A DNA stretch of 64,000 nucleotides, from the NCBI GenBank assembly GCA_038749025.1, contig JBCDIL010000011.1, forward strand, positions 1 to 64,000. Direction: 5' to 3'. This DNA comes from JBCAXA01 sp038749025 (GTDB lineage Bacteria; Pseudomonadota; Gammaproteobacteria; Steroidobacterales; Woeseiaceae). How positions within the stretch are numbered: the stretch's first letter is position 1; the number at the start of each line of letters is the position of its first letter. Shown here one piece after another: positions 16,930 through 25,079 of the stretch. Both the position numbers and the translations under genes were made by a program. Under the pieces are notes generated by a model. The model made no database searches. It saw nothing but the letters and a program-made list of their open reading frames with translations, and had not been told where the DNA came from.

Positions 16930-18013
16930 ACGGCGTACTGAAGCCTTCAGCATGTCGTTCCTCGACTGCATGTGTTGCGGTTTCGGCGCCGTGATTTTGT
17001 TCTTCATGATCATTAATGCCACCGTCGCCATTCAATCCGATGCCGATAATGCCGAGCTAATGTCGGAAACAAACATGATCGATGAGGAGGTTCTCGAAGG
17101 GCGAAAGAACCTCGTCAAGCTACGCAATGTTCTCGAAACGGTCGAGGAGGAGCGGATTCGAACAGATGGCGAGTCAGCGCGTATTCTCGAGCAAATCGAG
17201 GAGATCAAAGAAAAACTTGCAGAGTTCGACGGGGATTCGCTGGCACGCAAGGAATCGATCGAACAGCTTAGGTCAGATATCGAAACCCTAGAGAAGGAGC
17301 GAGAACGCCTGCTAGCAGCGGCGGCGGAGGAGGAGAATCCCGGAAATAACGTCCGAAGCTTTGTCGGTACCGGCGATCGGCAGTATTTGACTGGGCTAAA
17401 AATTGGCGGCACGCACTCGCTTATTCTCGTCGACCGTTCGGCCAGCATGCTCGCGCGCGAACTGGTCAATATTCTTCGGCGTCGCAACCTTAAGGATGAG
17501 CAAAAGCTCGCCTCGGCGAAATGGCGCCAAGTCGTCGCGTCGGTCGATTGGATTTCGTCGCAAATGCGGCCAGACACCAAGTTTCAGATGTATATGTTCA
17601 ACGAAACGACGGAACCGGTCGTTGAGGGGACAGACGGTGTCTGGCTCGATGTCGGTGAAGGCAATACCTTAGGCGAGGCGGTTCGCACGCTTCGCAAAAC
17701 GCCACCGGAAGGCGGCACCAATCTCCAAGAAGCGTTGCGTACGATCGACAGTTTTGTACCTCGGCCCGATTCGGTTTTCGTTTTGACCGATTCGTTGCCG
17801 ACCCAAGGTGACCGCAGGAGCCGTGGCGGTTTCGTGACCGGACCGGAACGCTTGCGGTTGTTCCGTGAGGCCGTGCGAGAGCTCCCATCCGGCATCCCGA
17901 TCAATGTCATGTTGTACCCCATGGAGGGTGACTACAACGCACCGGTCGAGTTTTGGATGTTGGCCTACAACAGCGGCGGATCATTTATGAGCGTCAGCAA
18001 AGACTGGCCCTAA
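16919..18013 (+). CDS. Membrane-anchored VWA protein with ExbD-like N-terminus (paralog 1)
   Basis: A 364-residue protein. A basic MARKRR start leads to FSMSFLDCMCCGFGAV and one membrane helix (about 17-37), with Asp16 where ExbD/TolR have their membrane Asp. A charged coiled coil runs about 45-135. A von Willebrand factor A domain follows, with MIDAS residues DRSAS (Asp172, Ser174, Ser176), a PEGGTNL threonine and a VLTDS aspartate. It overlaps the previous gene by 11 bases. Helix orientation places the VWA domain in the periplasm if it inserts like ExbD. Probable binding partner of the MotA/TolQ protein (inference). Confidence 0.88.
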   Translation: MARKRRTEAFSMSFLDCMCCGFGAVILFFMIINATVAIQSDADNAELMSETNMIDEEVLEGRKNLVKLRNVLETVEEERIRTDGESARILEQIEEIKEKLAEFDGDSLARKESIEQLRSDIETLEKERERLLAAAAEEENPGNNVRSFVGTGDRQYLTGLKIGGTHSLILVDRSASMLARELVNILRRRNLKDEQKLASAKWRQVVASVDWISSQMRPDTKFQMYMFNETTEPVVEGTDGVWLDVGEGNTLGEAVRTLRKTPPEGGTNLQEALRTIDSFVPRPDSVFVLTDSLPTQGDRRSRGGFVTGPERLRLFREAVRELPSGIPINVMLYPMEGDYNAPVEFWMLAYNSGGSFMSVSKDWP

Positions 18014-18028
18014 CGAGGACTGCGCAAG

Positions 18029-19024
18029 ATGGCACGAAAAAGACGTGAAGCGGATAACTTCAGTTTGTCGTTTCTCGACTGCATTTGTTGTGGTTTTGGT
18101 GCAATTATCCTGTTGCTCGTTCTAACGAAGATTTACGAGCCAGTTACGATCGAGCGGGCAAAAACCAATCTGCAGTCGCTCATCGCGAAACTACAGGAAG
18201 AGCTCTTTGAGATCCGCGGCGAATCGGTCGTCTTGAACCGGGAGCTCAAAAGTGCGCGCGAGCAAGTGTCGGAATCGCAAAAGAAACTGGCCCAACTGCG
18301 CGGCGATCTGACCAAGATTCGTGGTCAATACAATCCGCAAGAAGACGATTCATCGTTCTCACAAGAAACGGAAGGGGAGCTGCGCCTCGCGCGTCAAGCC
18401 CTTACTGAAGAAATGCAGCGTTTGCGGCCGAATTTCCGCCGGGCCGATGATGCGCCGGTGGGTGGTATCCCGGTCGACAGCGAATACGTGGTCTTTATTA
18501 TCGATACGTCGGGCAGTATGCAGCAGGACAGTTGGCAAAAAGTTCGGCGGAAAATCCGCGAGACGCTCGATCTGTACCCGAGCGTTCTAGGGATGCAAAT
18601 CATGAACGATAACGGCCGTTACATGTTTCCAGAATCGGCCGGTTCATGGCTCAAAGATACGCCGGCACGACGCGAGCTGATCAACCGTCGCATGTCTAAC
18701 TGGCGTGCAACGAGTGTGTCGAGCCCGGTGAATGGTATCAAGACCGCAATCCGTACCTATGGGCGCCAAGGCAAGAAGGTCTCGCTCTACGTATTCGGTG
18801 ATGACTTCAAGGGCGGCTCCGTTGAGGCGCTGGCCGATGCAGTGGATAGGCTGAACCCTGAAGATGCCGACGGCAAGCGAAGTGTTCGAATCCATGCGGT
18901 TGGTTTTCCGCATCGCTTCTCGAGTGGTCGCGTCAGCGAGGAGGCGCGGCAATTTTCTGCGCTGATGCGCGAGCTCACATTTCGTAACGGCGGTACCTTT
19001 GTTGCTGTCACGGACCGCAGCTAA
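18029..19024 (+). CDS. Membrane-anchored VWA protein with ExbD-like N-terminus (paralog 2)
   Basis: A 331-residue paralog of the preceding gene. It repeats the N-terminal pattern (MARKRR, then FSLSFLDCICCGFGAI, Asp17) and the membrane helix, followed by a coiled coil (about 45-135). The VWA domain has an intact MIDAS start DTSGSM (Asp159, Ser161, Ser163). The two VWA domains have diverged much more than the N-termini, as expected if the N-termini dock on a common channel. It is 15 bases after paralog 1 and is the last gene of the tight run; a 111-base gap follows. Confidence 0.88.
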   Translation: MARKRREADNFSLSFLDCICCGFGAIILLLVLTKIYEPVTIERAKTNLQSLIAKLQEELFEIRGESVVLNRELKSAREQVSESQKKLAQLRGDLTKIRGQYNPQEDDSSFSQETEGELRLARQALTEEMQRLRPNFRRADDAPVGGIPVDSEYVVFIIDTSGSMQQDSWQKVRRKIRETLDLYPSVLGMQIMNDNGRYMFPESAGSWLKDTPARRELINRRMSNWRATSVSSPVNGIKTAIRTYGRQGKKVSLYVFGDDFKGGSVEALADAVDRLNPEDADGKRSVRIHAVGFPHRFSSGRVSEEARQFSALMRELTFRNGGTFVAVTDRS

Positions 19025-19135
19025 ATCGCCCGTCACTTTTCGCCATAATTGATCGCTTCGGTGGCGGATTCGGCGACCGTTAAGCCACAGCGCCAACGCA
19101 GACTGTATCGCGTACTCACTTAACGGAGCAGTCTC

Positions 19136-19867
19136 ATGAAACACACAGTATGGACCGTGGCCGCCATCGGCGTCGTTACCGCGATCGCACCAACGGCAGA
19201 AGCGCTAGCATCGAAATCGGAAAACGTTGGCATCGGTGTTGGCGGCGTCGTTGGTGCTGTCGCCGGCGGTCCGATCGGTTTTATCGTTGGCAGTGCGGCG
19301 GGCGCTTTCGTCGGCGATCGGTTTCACAAGCGCGGCGAGACAATCGCTGAGCTAGATGCCTCACTGACAGCGGAGCAACAGCGCACCGCCACACTCGCAG
19401 CGGAGTTAGCCGCACGCGAATCCGATCTCGCGACGCTGGATGCCCGGATCGACTCGTTACGCTTGCCGGTAGAGCAGGCCCGCGAGATTCTTTCGAGTGG
19501 TCTGGCTATGGATCTGCTGTTTGCCACCGATACGGCAGCCGTCGACCCGCTAATCGCCGAACGTTTGGCGACCCTGGCAGGACGTTTGGCGGGGGTTCCT
19601 GACGTTGTCATCGAGCTGAACGGCCACGCGGACGTCCGTGGAACACCGGACTACAACCTTGGCTTATCGCTACGACGTGCGGAAAATGTCCGTAGTGTTT
19701 TGTTAGAGGCGGGCTTTCCGGCGGCTCGGATTACGGTAACCGGGCACGGGTCGACGGAGCTTGATCCCACCGATACAACCATTGACTCACTGGCACGACA
19801 ACGCCGCGTTGAGATGCGGGTCGGCGTTTCGCCAGCGACGCTGCGTGGACAGCTGGCGGGCTTGTAG
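19136..19867 (+). CDS. OmpA-family protein with glycine-zipper and coiled coil
   Basis: A 243-residue exported protein: signal peptide (about 1-24), a glycine-zipper stretch (about 30-62, GVGGVVGAVAGGPIGFIVG), a helical coiled coil (about 65-115), then an OmpA-like peptidoglycan-binding domain with DLLFATDTAAVDP, NGHADVRGTPDYNLGLSLRRAENV and RRVEMRV. This order is like PdsO-type OmpA proteins of dedicated sortase systems, but no sortase gene is near. It may anchor the neighbouring envelope complex to the wall. It is followed directly by an intrinsic terminator, so it ends this block. Confidence 0.9.
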   Translation: MKHTVWTVAAIGVVTAIAPTAEALASKSENVGIGVGGVVGAVAGGPIGFIVGSAAGAFVGDRFHKRGETIAELDASLTAEQQRTATLAAELAARESDLATLDARIDSLRLPVEQAREILSSGLAMDLLFATDTAAVDPLIAERLATLAGRLAGVPDVVIELNGHADVRGTPDYNLGLSLRRAENVRSVLLEAGFPAARITVTGHGSTELDPTDTTIDSLARQRRVEMRVGVSPATLRGQLAGL

Positions 19868-19878
19868 CCACAATAGGA

Positions 19879-19905
19879 GGGTCCGCTTCGGCGGACCCTT
19901 TTTTT
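19879..19905 (+). terminator. Rho-independent terminator after the OmpA-like gene
   Basis: A perfect 8-bp stem GGGTCCGC / GCGGACCC with a TTCG tetraloop (19887-19890) is followed by seven T residues (19899-19905). It starts 11 bases after the stop at 19867. This is the clearest terminator in the window and marks the 3' boundary of the phospho-signalling/VWA block. Confidence 0.93.
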
Positions 19906-19925
19906 GGGTGAGAGAGGATGCCTTG

Positions 19926-20267
19926 ATGGCGGACCCATTAGCTGCTCGACGCTGTGTCCCGTGCGAGGGTGGTGTGCCACCACTGACCCCGGAGCAATGC
20001 GAAGAGCTGATGCGCGCGCTCGATCCTGCCTGGCAGCTCGATCTCACTGTGCATCGTATTTCACGTCGGTTCACCTTCGTTGGCTTTAATCGCCCAATGG
20101 GATTTGTCAACGCGGTTGCGTTTATTGCTCAAACCGAAGGGCATCACCCCGAGATGACGATTGGTTATGGCTTTGCCGAGGTTTCTTACCGGACCTACGC
20201 CATCGACGGTCTCAGCGACAATGACTTTATCTGTGCCGCCAAGATCGATCGACTAATCGCCGACTAG
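19926..20267 (+). CDS. phhB: 4a-hydroxytetrahydrobiopterin dehydratase (pterin carbinolamine dehydratase)
   Basis: A 113-residue protein of standard length. The EGHHPEMTIGYG segment holds the family's His-His catalytic pair, and FVGFNRPMGFVNAVAFIA forms the conserved helix. It recycles the pterin cofactor after aromatic amino-acid hydroxylation; no phenylalanine hydroxylase gene is in the window. The start is ATG at 19926, after AGAGAGGA. Its stop overlaps the stop of the opposing gene in a CTAG palindrome. Confidence 0.92.
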   Translation: MADPLAARRCVPCEGGVPPLTPEQCEELMRALDPAWQLDLTVHRISRRFTFVGFNRPMGFVNAVAFIAQTEGHHPEMTIGYGFAEVSYRTYAIDGLSDNDFICAAKIDRLIAD

Positions 20268-21073
20268 CCGAGGTCAGCCTGCGGTTTGGGCGGCAGCGGC
20301 AAGAACGCGCTGGTGCGTGCTACGTAGTCTCGATAGGCGGGCTTGGTTTCGGACAGCGACTTTTCCAGCAGACTCACACCGGATACCTTCAGCAAAAGAA
20401 ACGTCATCAGCACCGGTGCGATAATGCCCCACCAGCCGACCGGATTCTCAAGTGTGACGATAAAAATACCCCACCACAAACACGCGTTACCGAAGTAATT
20501 CGGATGCCGGGTGTAGCGCCACAGACCGCGGTCCATTACCTGACCTTTGTTGGCTGGGTTGCCTTTGAATGCCGCCAATTGGTAATCGCCTAACGCTTCG
20601 AACAAAAAGCCGATAGCGAAGATGGCGGTACCGATCCACGCTAATACCCCGACCGAATCGGGTGTGTCGTACGTTTGGCCGATCTGCAGCGGAAGCGAGA
20701 CGATCCACATGACGGCGCCCTGCAGCAAGTAGACACGAGCATAGCTTCTGACCGCGAAGTTCTTGCCCGCTTGCTCAGCTCGCTCGCGCATGGCCTGGTA
20801 ACGGGGATCTTCACCGTGCCCAAGATTTCGCCAAGCAAGGTAAATTCCCAATCGCAACCCCCAAAGGGTTGCTAGCCCGGCAATGAGTAACTTGCGCGCC
20901 TCGATTCCGTCACTGAATAAGTACGCGACCCAGGCTGTCAGAACAAAACCTGGGCCCCAGAAGATATCGATGATGCTTGCGTCTTTAATAACGACACTTA
21001 CGAGCCACAGTGCGGTTAGCGCCAGAACAATGGCGATCGCAGTAGCGATCATGACAAACGGCAATTCAGCCAC
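20264..21073 (-). CDS. DUF1295 / steroid 5-alpha-reductase-like membrane protein
   Basis: About 269 residues with roughly seven membrane helices. The family motifs are DIFWGPGFV near the N-terminus, LRLGIYLAWRNLGHGEDPRY, and the C-terminal GLWRYTRHPNYFGNACLWWG typical of DUF1295 and isoprenylcysteine methyltransferase-like enzymes. The likely role is NADPH-dependent reduction of a lipid or steroid-like substrate; the true substrate is unknown. I favour a GTG at 21073 because GGAG precedes it by six bases. An ATG at 21106 has no such site but would be in frame. Confidence 0.87.
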   Translation of the reverse strand: MAELPFVMIATAIAIVLALTALWLVSVVIKDASIIDIFWGPGFVLTAWVAYLFSDGIEARKLLIAGLATLWGLRLGIYLAWRNLGHGEDPRYQAMRERAEQAGKNFAVRSYARVYLLQGAVMWIVSLPLQIGQTYDTPDSVGVLAWIGTAIFAIGFLFEALGDYQLAAFKGNPANKGQVMDRGLWRYTRHPNYFGNACLWWGIFIVTLENPVGWWGIIAPVLMTFLLLKVSGVSLLEKSLSETKPAYRDYVARTSAFLPLPPKPQADLG

Positions 21074-21193
21074 AGGAGTCTCCGGTTCGAATTTGGCTGG
21101 TACCATACCAGGCGAACGTGTAGGGCAAGTGAAGAGGGCCGATCTTCGCCGTCACCGATTCACCATGTAAGCGCAAACGACCTTGTTCATGAT

Positions 21194-21210
21194 GGTCGTT
21201 TCGAACGACC
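21194..21210. repeat. Inverted repeat upstream of the MscS gene
   Basis: GGTCGTT, TCG, AACGACC form a perfect 7-bp stem with a three-base loop in the 179-base gap between the DUF1295 gene and mscS-like gene. No T run follows on the plus strand. It could be a protein-binding site or a short hairpin in the leader. Confidence 0.35.
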
Positions 21211-21252
21211 TAAGGTTCGGCTTGCCGACGCTTGTGTAGGGATGATTGATCG

Positions 21253-22572
21253 ATGAACTATGACGAACTGCTGGTCTTCGGAGCCGAGACGGCGCAACGC
21301 GTCGTCGCCGTGCTCAGCGAATGGGTTCAAAGTCCGGCATTCTATGTGCAGCTAGGCGCCGTTATAGCGGCGATTGTCGTTGGGGCATTCGTGGCGATGC
21401 CGCTCCGGCGTCTGCCCGTCTTCCGGGCGCCACCGAGCGATGCCCGTTTTGCGGCATTTCGCAGCGGTGTGTACCGATTGCGCGGAGCGATCATTCCGTT
21501 TGCCATCATCATTGCCTTGATGTTGGCCGCCAGTTTGTACAGCGCGACCGATGTTGGTGGCGAACCCTGGCTAATTCGAGCTGCCGAGGGCTTGGCACTG
21601 GTCGCGTTGCTCTACTCGCTCATCCGCCGCTTGGTGGGTAACGCCTTTATTCGAGCGATGGGTCTGTGGGTTGGTCTGCCAGTCGCATTCCTTGCGGTAT
21701 TCGGGTGGCTCGATGATGTGACGGGTTTTCTTGACGGTATCGCATTGTCTGCGGGCAACATAAAGGTCTCGCTGTACGGTCTGACCCGCGCGTTCATATT
21801 TGGGTCGATCTTGTTTTGGTTGGGTCGCCTGTCGAACGTGGCGGGAAAGGAAGCCATACGACGTCAAGAACAACTGGATCTTGGCACCCGCGAGGTTTTC
21901 GCGAAGCTGTTCGAGATCGGCTTGTTCGTACTGATCTTCCTACTGCTGTTGCAAATCATGGGTATCAGTCTGACGGCGCTGGCGGTCTTCGGTGGTGCGC
22001 TCGGCGTTGGCCTTGGTTTTGGGCTGCAACAGATTGCATCGAATTTCGTCTCCGGCATTATTATTTTGCTTGATCGCTCGTTAGCGATTGGTGATCACGT
22101 AGAGCTAGAGGACGGTCGCTCCGGAACGCTTCGTGAGCTCAATATGCGTTTCGGTGTCTTGGAGACTTATGACGGCAAAGATGTTGTCGTACCCAACGAA
22201 CAGTTCATCACCGCGACCTACACCAACTGGACGCATAAAGACCCACAGCAGCGCTACGCCATTGAGTTCCAAGTGGCCTATACCACCGACCTCGATGCGT
22301 TGTTCGACGATCTACGTGAGCTATGTACCGCGCATCCGCAAGTGTTGTCGGGGTCAGGTATCGAAAGAGATCATCAACCCGATGCGGAGGTGGCCGGTTT
22401 CGGTGACAACGGGATCGATATCCTAGTGGAGTACTGGATGGAAGGGATTGACGACGGGCCAAACCGGGTAGAGGCGGATTTGTTGCTAGAGATCTACCGG
22501 CTATTTCGTCGCAAAGGTTATGCGTTTCCGTTTCCGCAGCGCGAAGTTCGTTTGGTGGGCGACGACGCTTAG
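21253..22572 (+). CDS. MscS-family mechanosensitive ion channel
   Basis: A 439-residue membrane protein with about five N-terminal helices. The pore helix and beta domain are plain: GVGLGFGLQQIASNFVSGIIILLDRSLAIGDHVEL, then a beta-rich region with NMRFGVLETYDGKDVVVPNEQF. This fits medium-sized MscS channels that release solutes during hypo-osmotic shock. The C-terminal cytoplasmic vestibule ends in YAFPFPQREVRL, also typical. It is convergent with ilvB, with only four bases between them. Confidence 0.92.
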   Translation: MNYDELLVFGAETAQRVVAVLSEWVQSPAFYVQLGAVIAAIVVGAFVAMPLRRLPVFRAPPSDARFAAFRSGVYRLRGAIIPFAIIIALMLAASLYSATDVGGEPWLIRAAEGLALVALLYSLIRRLVGNAFIRAMGLWVGLPVAFLAVFGWLDDVTGFLDGIALSAGNIKVSLYGLTRAFIFGSILFWLGRLSNVAGKEAIRRQEQLDLGTREVFAKLFEIGLFVLIFLLLLQIMGISLTALAVFGGALGVGLGFGLQQIASNFVSGIIILLDRSLAIGDHVELEDGRSGTLRELNMRFGVLETYDGKDVVVPNEQFITATYTNWTHKDPQQRYAIEFQVAYTTDLDALFDDLRELCTAHPQVLSGSGIERDHQPDAEVAGFGDNGIDILVEYWMEGIDDGPNRVEADLLLEIYRLFRRKGYAFPFPQREVRLVGDDA

Positions 22573-22576
22573 CAGC

Positions 22577-24367
22577 CTAAAACATCGAGGTTGGATCGGG
22601 CTTGTCTGCCGGCGGCGGCTCGCGCGACGGAATGTGATCGCCAGTCAGCATGTCGCGGTAGCTCTGACCGGGACCGACCATCGGGAATACCATCGCATCC
22701 GGGTCGATTCGCACTTCCAAGAAAGCCGGTCCGGCGAAGTTTAAAAAGCGTTCGATGGTGGCACTCACGTCGGCTTTGTTGTCGAGCCGCTCGGCGAAAC
22801 CAAATCCGTCGGCTTTCGCTGCTAAGACAAAATCCTTGCGATGCAGTGTTTTGTCACTGCCTGCGAGACGACCTTCGAAGTAGGTTTTCTGCCACTGCTT
22901 CACCATGCCGTCGCCCTGATTGTTAAGTACCACGACTTTCACTGGCAAATTGTAGGTGGTCAGCGTTTCAAGTTCACCGAGGTTCATGCGGATACTCGCG
23001 TCACCGTCAATGTCGATAACGGTCCTATCGGGACAGGCGAACTGCGCACCGGCGGCCGCTGGCAACCCGAAACCCATCGTGCCCATGCTGCCAGACGTTA
23101 GCCACAAACGAGGTTCGCGAAAATCGAAATACTGAGCGGCCCACATCTGATGCTGGCCCACGCCCGTGGACACGATCGCTTCACCTTTCGTTTGGCGGTT
23201 AATCTCCTCGATAACGTAGTGCGGCTGAATCAGCTCGCTTGCCCGGTCATAGTTCAGCGCGTAATCGCGTTTCAAAACTGCGATATGTTCGGCCCACGCA
23301 TCGAAAGACTTGGCGAAGCGAATCCTGAGACCGTAGCCGACAAGTGCTGCTAAATCGCGGTGTAAACGACCAACGTGCGCCCAGTCGGCTTTCTTGACTT
23401 TACCGATTTCGGAAGGGTCTACATCGAAGTGGGCAATGCTTTTTGCGTTAGGCGCGAATGCATCGGGTACGCCAGCGACCCGGTCATCGAAGCGGGCACC
23501 TAACGCGATCAAGAAGTCGCAGTCTTCGACCGCGTAGTTCGCGTAAGCGGTTCCGTGCATACCGAGCATGTGCAAGCACAGCGGGTCGAGGGTATCGGCG
23601 GCACCAATTCCCATTAAGGTCGTAACGACGGGAATGCCAAACTCGCCAGACAAGCGGCGCAATTCTGCATGCGCATTAGCATTGATGACGCCGCCACCCG
23701 CGTAGATCAGCGGTCGTTCCGATGCGGCGAGTAAACGGAAGAAATGCTCACACTGCGTTTGCGATAAATGGTTATCGGTGGTCTCAGCTAAACGACGTCG
23801 GAATCCTGGAACCGGTAACTCGCCGGTGCCGCGAAATGGGCAAATTGCGTTTTGAACGTCCTTCGGGATGTCGATAACGACGGGTCCGGGTCGACCCTCG
23901 CGAGCGATCATGAACGCCGTTCGAACTGTTTCCTCGAGCTTCGTCTCGTCGGTAACCAAAAACACGTGTTTCGCGACTGAGCCCATCACCGATGTTACCG
24001 GCGCTTCTTGGAAGGCATCGGTTCCGATAGCCGCTCGTGGCACTTGGCCGCAAATAACGACCATTGGAATCGAATCGGCGAACGAATCGCGAATGGGAGT
24101 CACGGTGTTGGTTGCGCCCGGGCCTGATGTCACCATAACGACACCAACTCTGCCCGATGCTCGTGCGTAGCCGGCAGCCATAAAGCCCGCTGCTTGTTCG
24201 TTGGCGGGTACAACCAAATCAATCGGCCGTTTGCCACTCGCGAGCGATTTTTCGTTGTAGCGAAAAACGGCATCGTAACCCGGCAAAATGGCGCCACCGG
24301 AGTAACCGAATACCGTGTCAACACCCTCGTCAACTAGAACCTGAACGAGGATTTCCGCGTTGCTCAT
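22577..24367 (-). CDS. ilvB: Acetolactate synthase large subunit (ThDP-dependent)
   Basis: About 596 residues. It has GYSGGAILPGYDAVF, the catalytic glutamate in PANEQAAGF, TSGPGATNTVTPI, GTDAFQEAP and a ThDP/Mg site GDASIRMNLGEL...NN. These define acetohydroxyacid synthase, which condenses pyruvate with pyruvate or 2-oxobutyrate for Val, Leu and Ile synthesis. The ATG at 24367 matches the family's usual N-terminus; in-frame starts at 24427 and 24487 would add an unusual Pro-rich leader. It is divergent from the regulatory subunit gene, which is unusual. A related ThDP enzyme with other specificity is possible but less likely given the ilvN neighbour. Confidence 0.87.
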   Translation of the reverse strand: MSNAEILVQVLVDEGVDTVFGYSGGAILPGYDAVFRYNEKSLASGKRPIDLVVPANEQAAGFMAAGYARASGRVGVVMVTSGPGATNTVTPIRDSFADSIPMVVICGQVPRAAIGTDAFQEAPVTSVMGSVAKHVFLVTDETKLEETVRTAFMIAREGRPGPVVIDIPKDVQNAICPFRGTGELPVPGFRRRLAETTDNHLSQTQCEHFFRLLAASERPLIYAGGGVINANAHAELRRLSGEFGIPVVTTLMGIGAADTLDPLCLHMLGMHGTAYANYAVEDCDFLIALGARFDDRVAGVPDAFAPNAKSIAHFDVDPSEIGKVKKADWAHVGRLHRDLAALVGYGLRIRFAKSFDAWAEHIAVLKRDYALNYDRASELIQPHYVIEEINRQTKGEAIVSTGVGQHQMWAAQYFDFREPRLWLTSGSMGTMGFGLPAAAGAQFACPDRTVIDIDGDASIRMNLGELETLTTYNLPVKVVVLNNQGDGMVKQWQKTYFEGRLAGSDKTLHRKDFVLAAKADGFGFAERLDNKADVSATIERFLNFAGPAFLEVRIDPDAMVFPMVGPGQSYRDMLTGDHIPSREPPPADKPDPTSMF

Positions 24368-24552
24368 CGACGCACCCGCGAGCCTGTGAGGCTCGGGTGG
24401 CGTCGGGTTAGGTGTAACCATTCGGACCATCAGATTGGCACTGTTCCGGCGAATACGCGTTCGAGTCTCGGTAATTTTATTGTGCATTGCAATACCGAGG
24501 TCGCTGCGCGATCATTGCGTGGCCCTTTTTGTCGACGTTTGAGCTGCCCGCA

Positions 24553-25074
24553 ATGCGCCACATTATTTCGGTTCTGCTGCAGAACGAAGTCGGTGCGTTG
24601 ACCCGACTCACCTCGTTGTTCTCGACACGCGGCTACAACATCGAGTCGCTAAACGTTGCGCCGACCAATGACCCGACCGTCTCGCGGCTAACCGTCGTCA
24701 GCAGCGGGTCCGATGTCACGATGGTCCAAATTGCGGGTCAGATAGGGAAGTTGGTCGACGTCGTCAGCATTTACGACATGACACTCGGCGAGCACTACGA
24801 GCGCGAGTTACTGTTGTTGAAGCTATCGATCGCGACGGGTGAGTACGATGCGGTTATTGCCGATTGCCAGGCGGCTGGCGCTCGGTTGCTCGATGATTCG
24901 CAACAGAACTGCACCGTCGAGCTGGCGGCACGACCGGCCGAGCTCGATGCTTTCATCGAGCGCTGCGGCCAGCGGGCCGATATTCGAGCCGTGATTCGCT
25001 CGGGCTCGTTGGCTGCGATGAAAGGGGATCAAATTCACGCACATCCGTTGTCGGAGAGCTTGGCGACGTCGTAA
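24553..25074 (+). CDS. ilvN: Acetolactate synthase small (regulatory) subunit
   Basis: A 173-residue protein, near the usual 160-170. The ACT domain is at residues 1-75 (MRHIISVLLQNEVGALTRL, GYNIESLNVAPT), and the second domain begins at about 80. It gives valine feedback control and stimulates the large subunit. It starts 185 bases from the divergent ilvB start and is five bases from proB, so it probably heads an ilvN-proB-proA-glpD transcript. The ATG at 24553 matches the family N-terminus. Confidence 0.92.
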   Translation: MRHIISVLLQNEVGALTRLTSLFSTRGYNIESLNVAPTNDPTVSRLTVVSSGSDVTMVQIAGQIGKLVDVVSIYDMTLGEHYERELLLLKLSIATGEYDAVIADCQAAGARLLDDSQQNCTVELAARPAELDAFIERCGQRADIRAVIRSGSLAAMKGDQIHAHPLSESLATS

Positions 25075-25079
25075 CCGTC

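Noticed and set aside
17032..17580. Serine/arginine-rich minus-strand frame opposite the first VWA gene
   Set aside because: It is the complement of a Glu/Arg-rich coiled coil; no start signal or family pattern.
6675..19024. Type VI secretion system
   Set aside because: Kinase, phosphatase and FHA proteins suggest it, but there is no sheath, Hcp, VgrG, ClpV, TssJ/L/M or baseplate gene in the window.
19136..19867. Dedicated sortase system
   Set aside because: The OmpA protein is PdsO-like, but no sortase, LPXTG-type substrate or PdsR/PdsS pair was found in the window.
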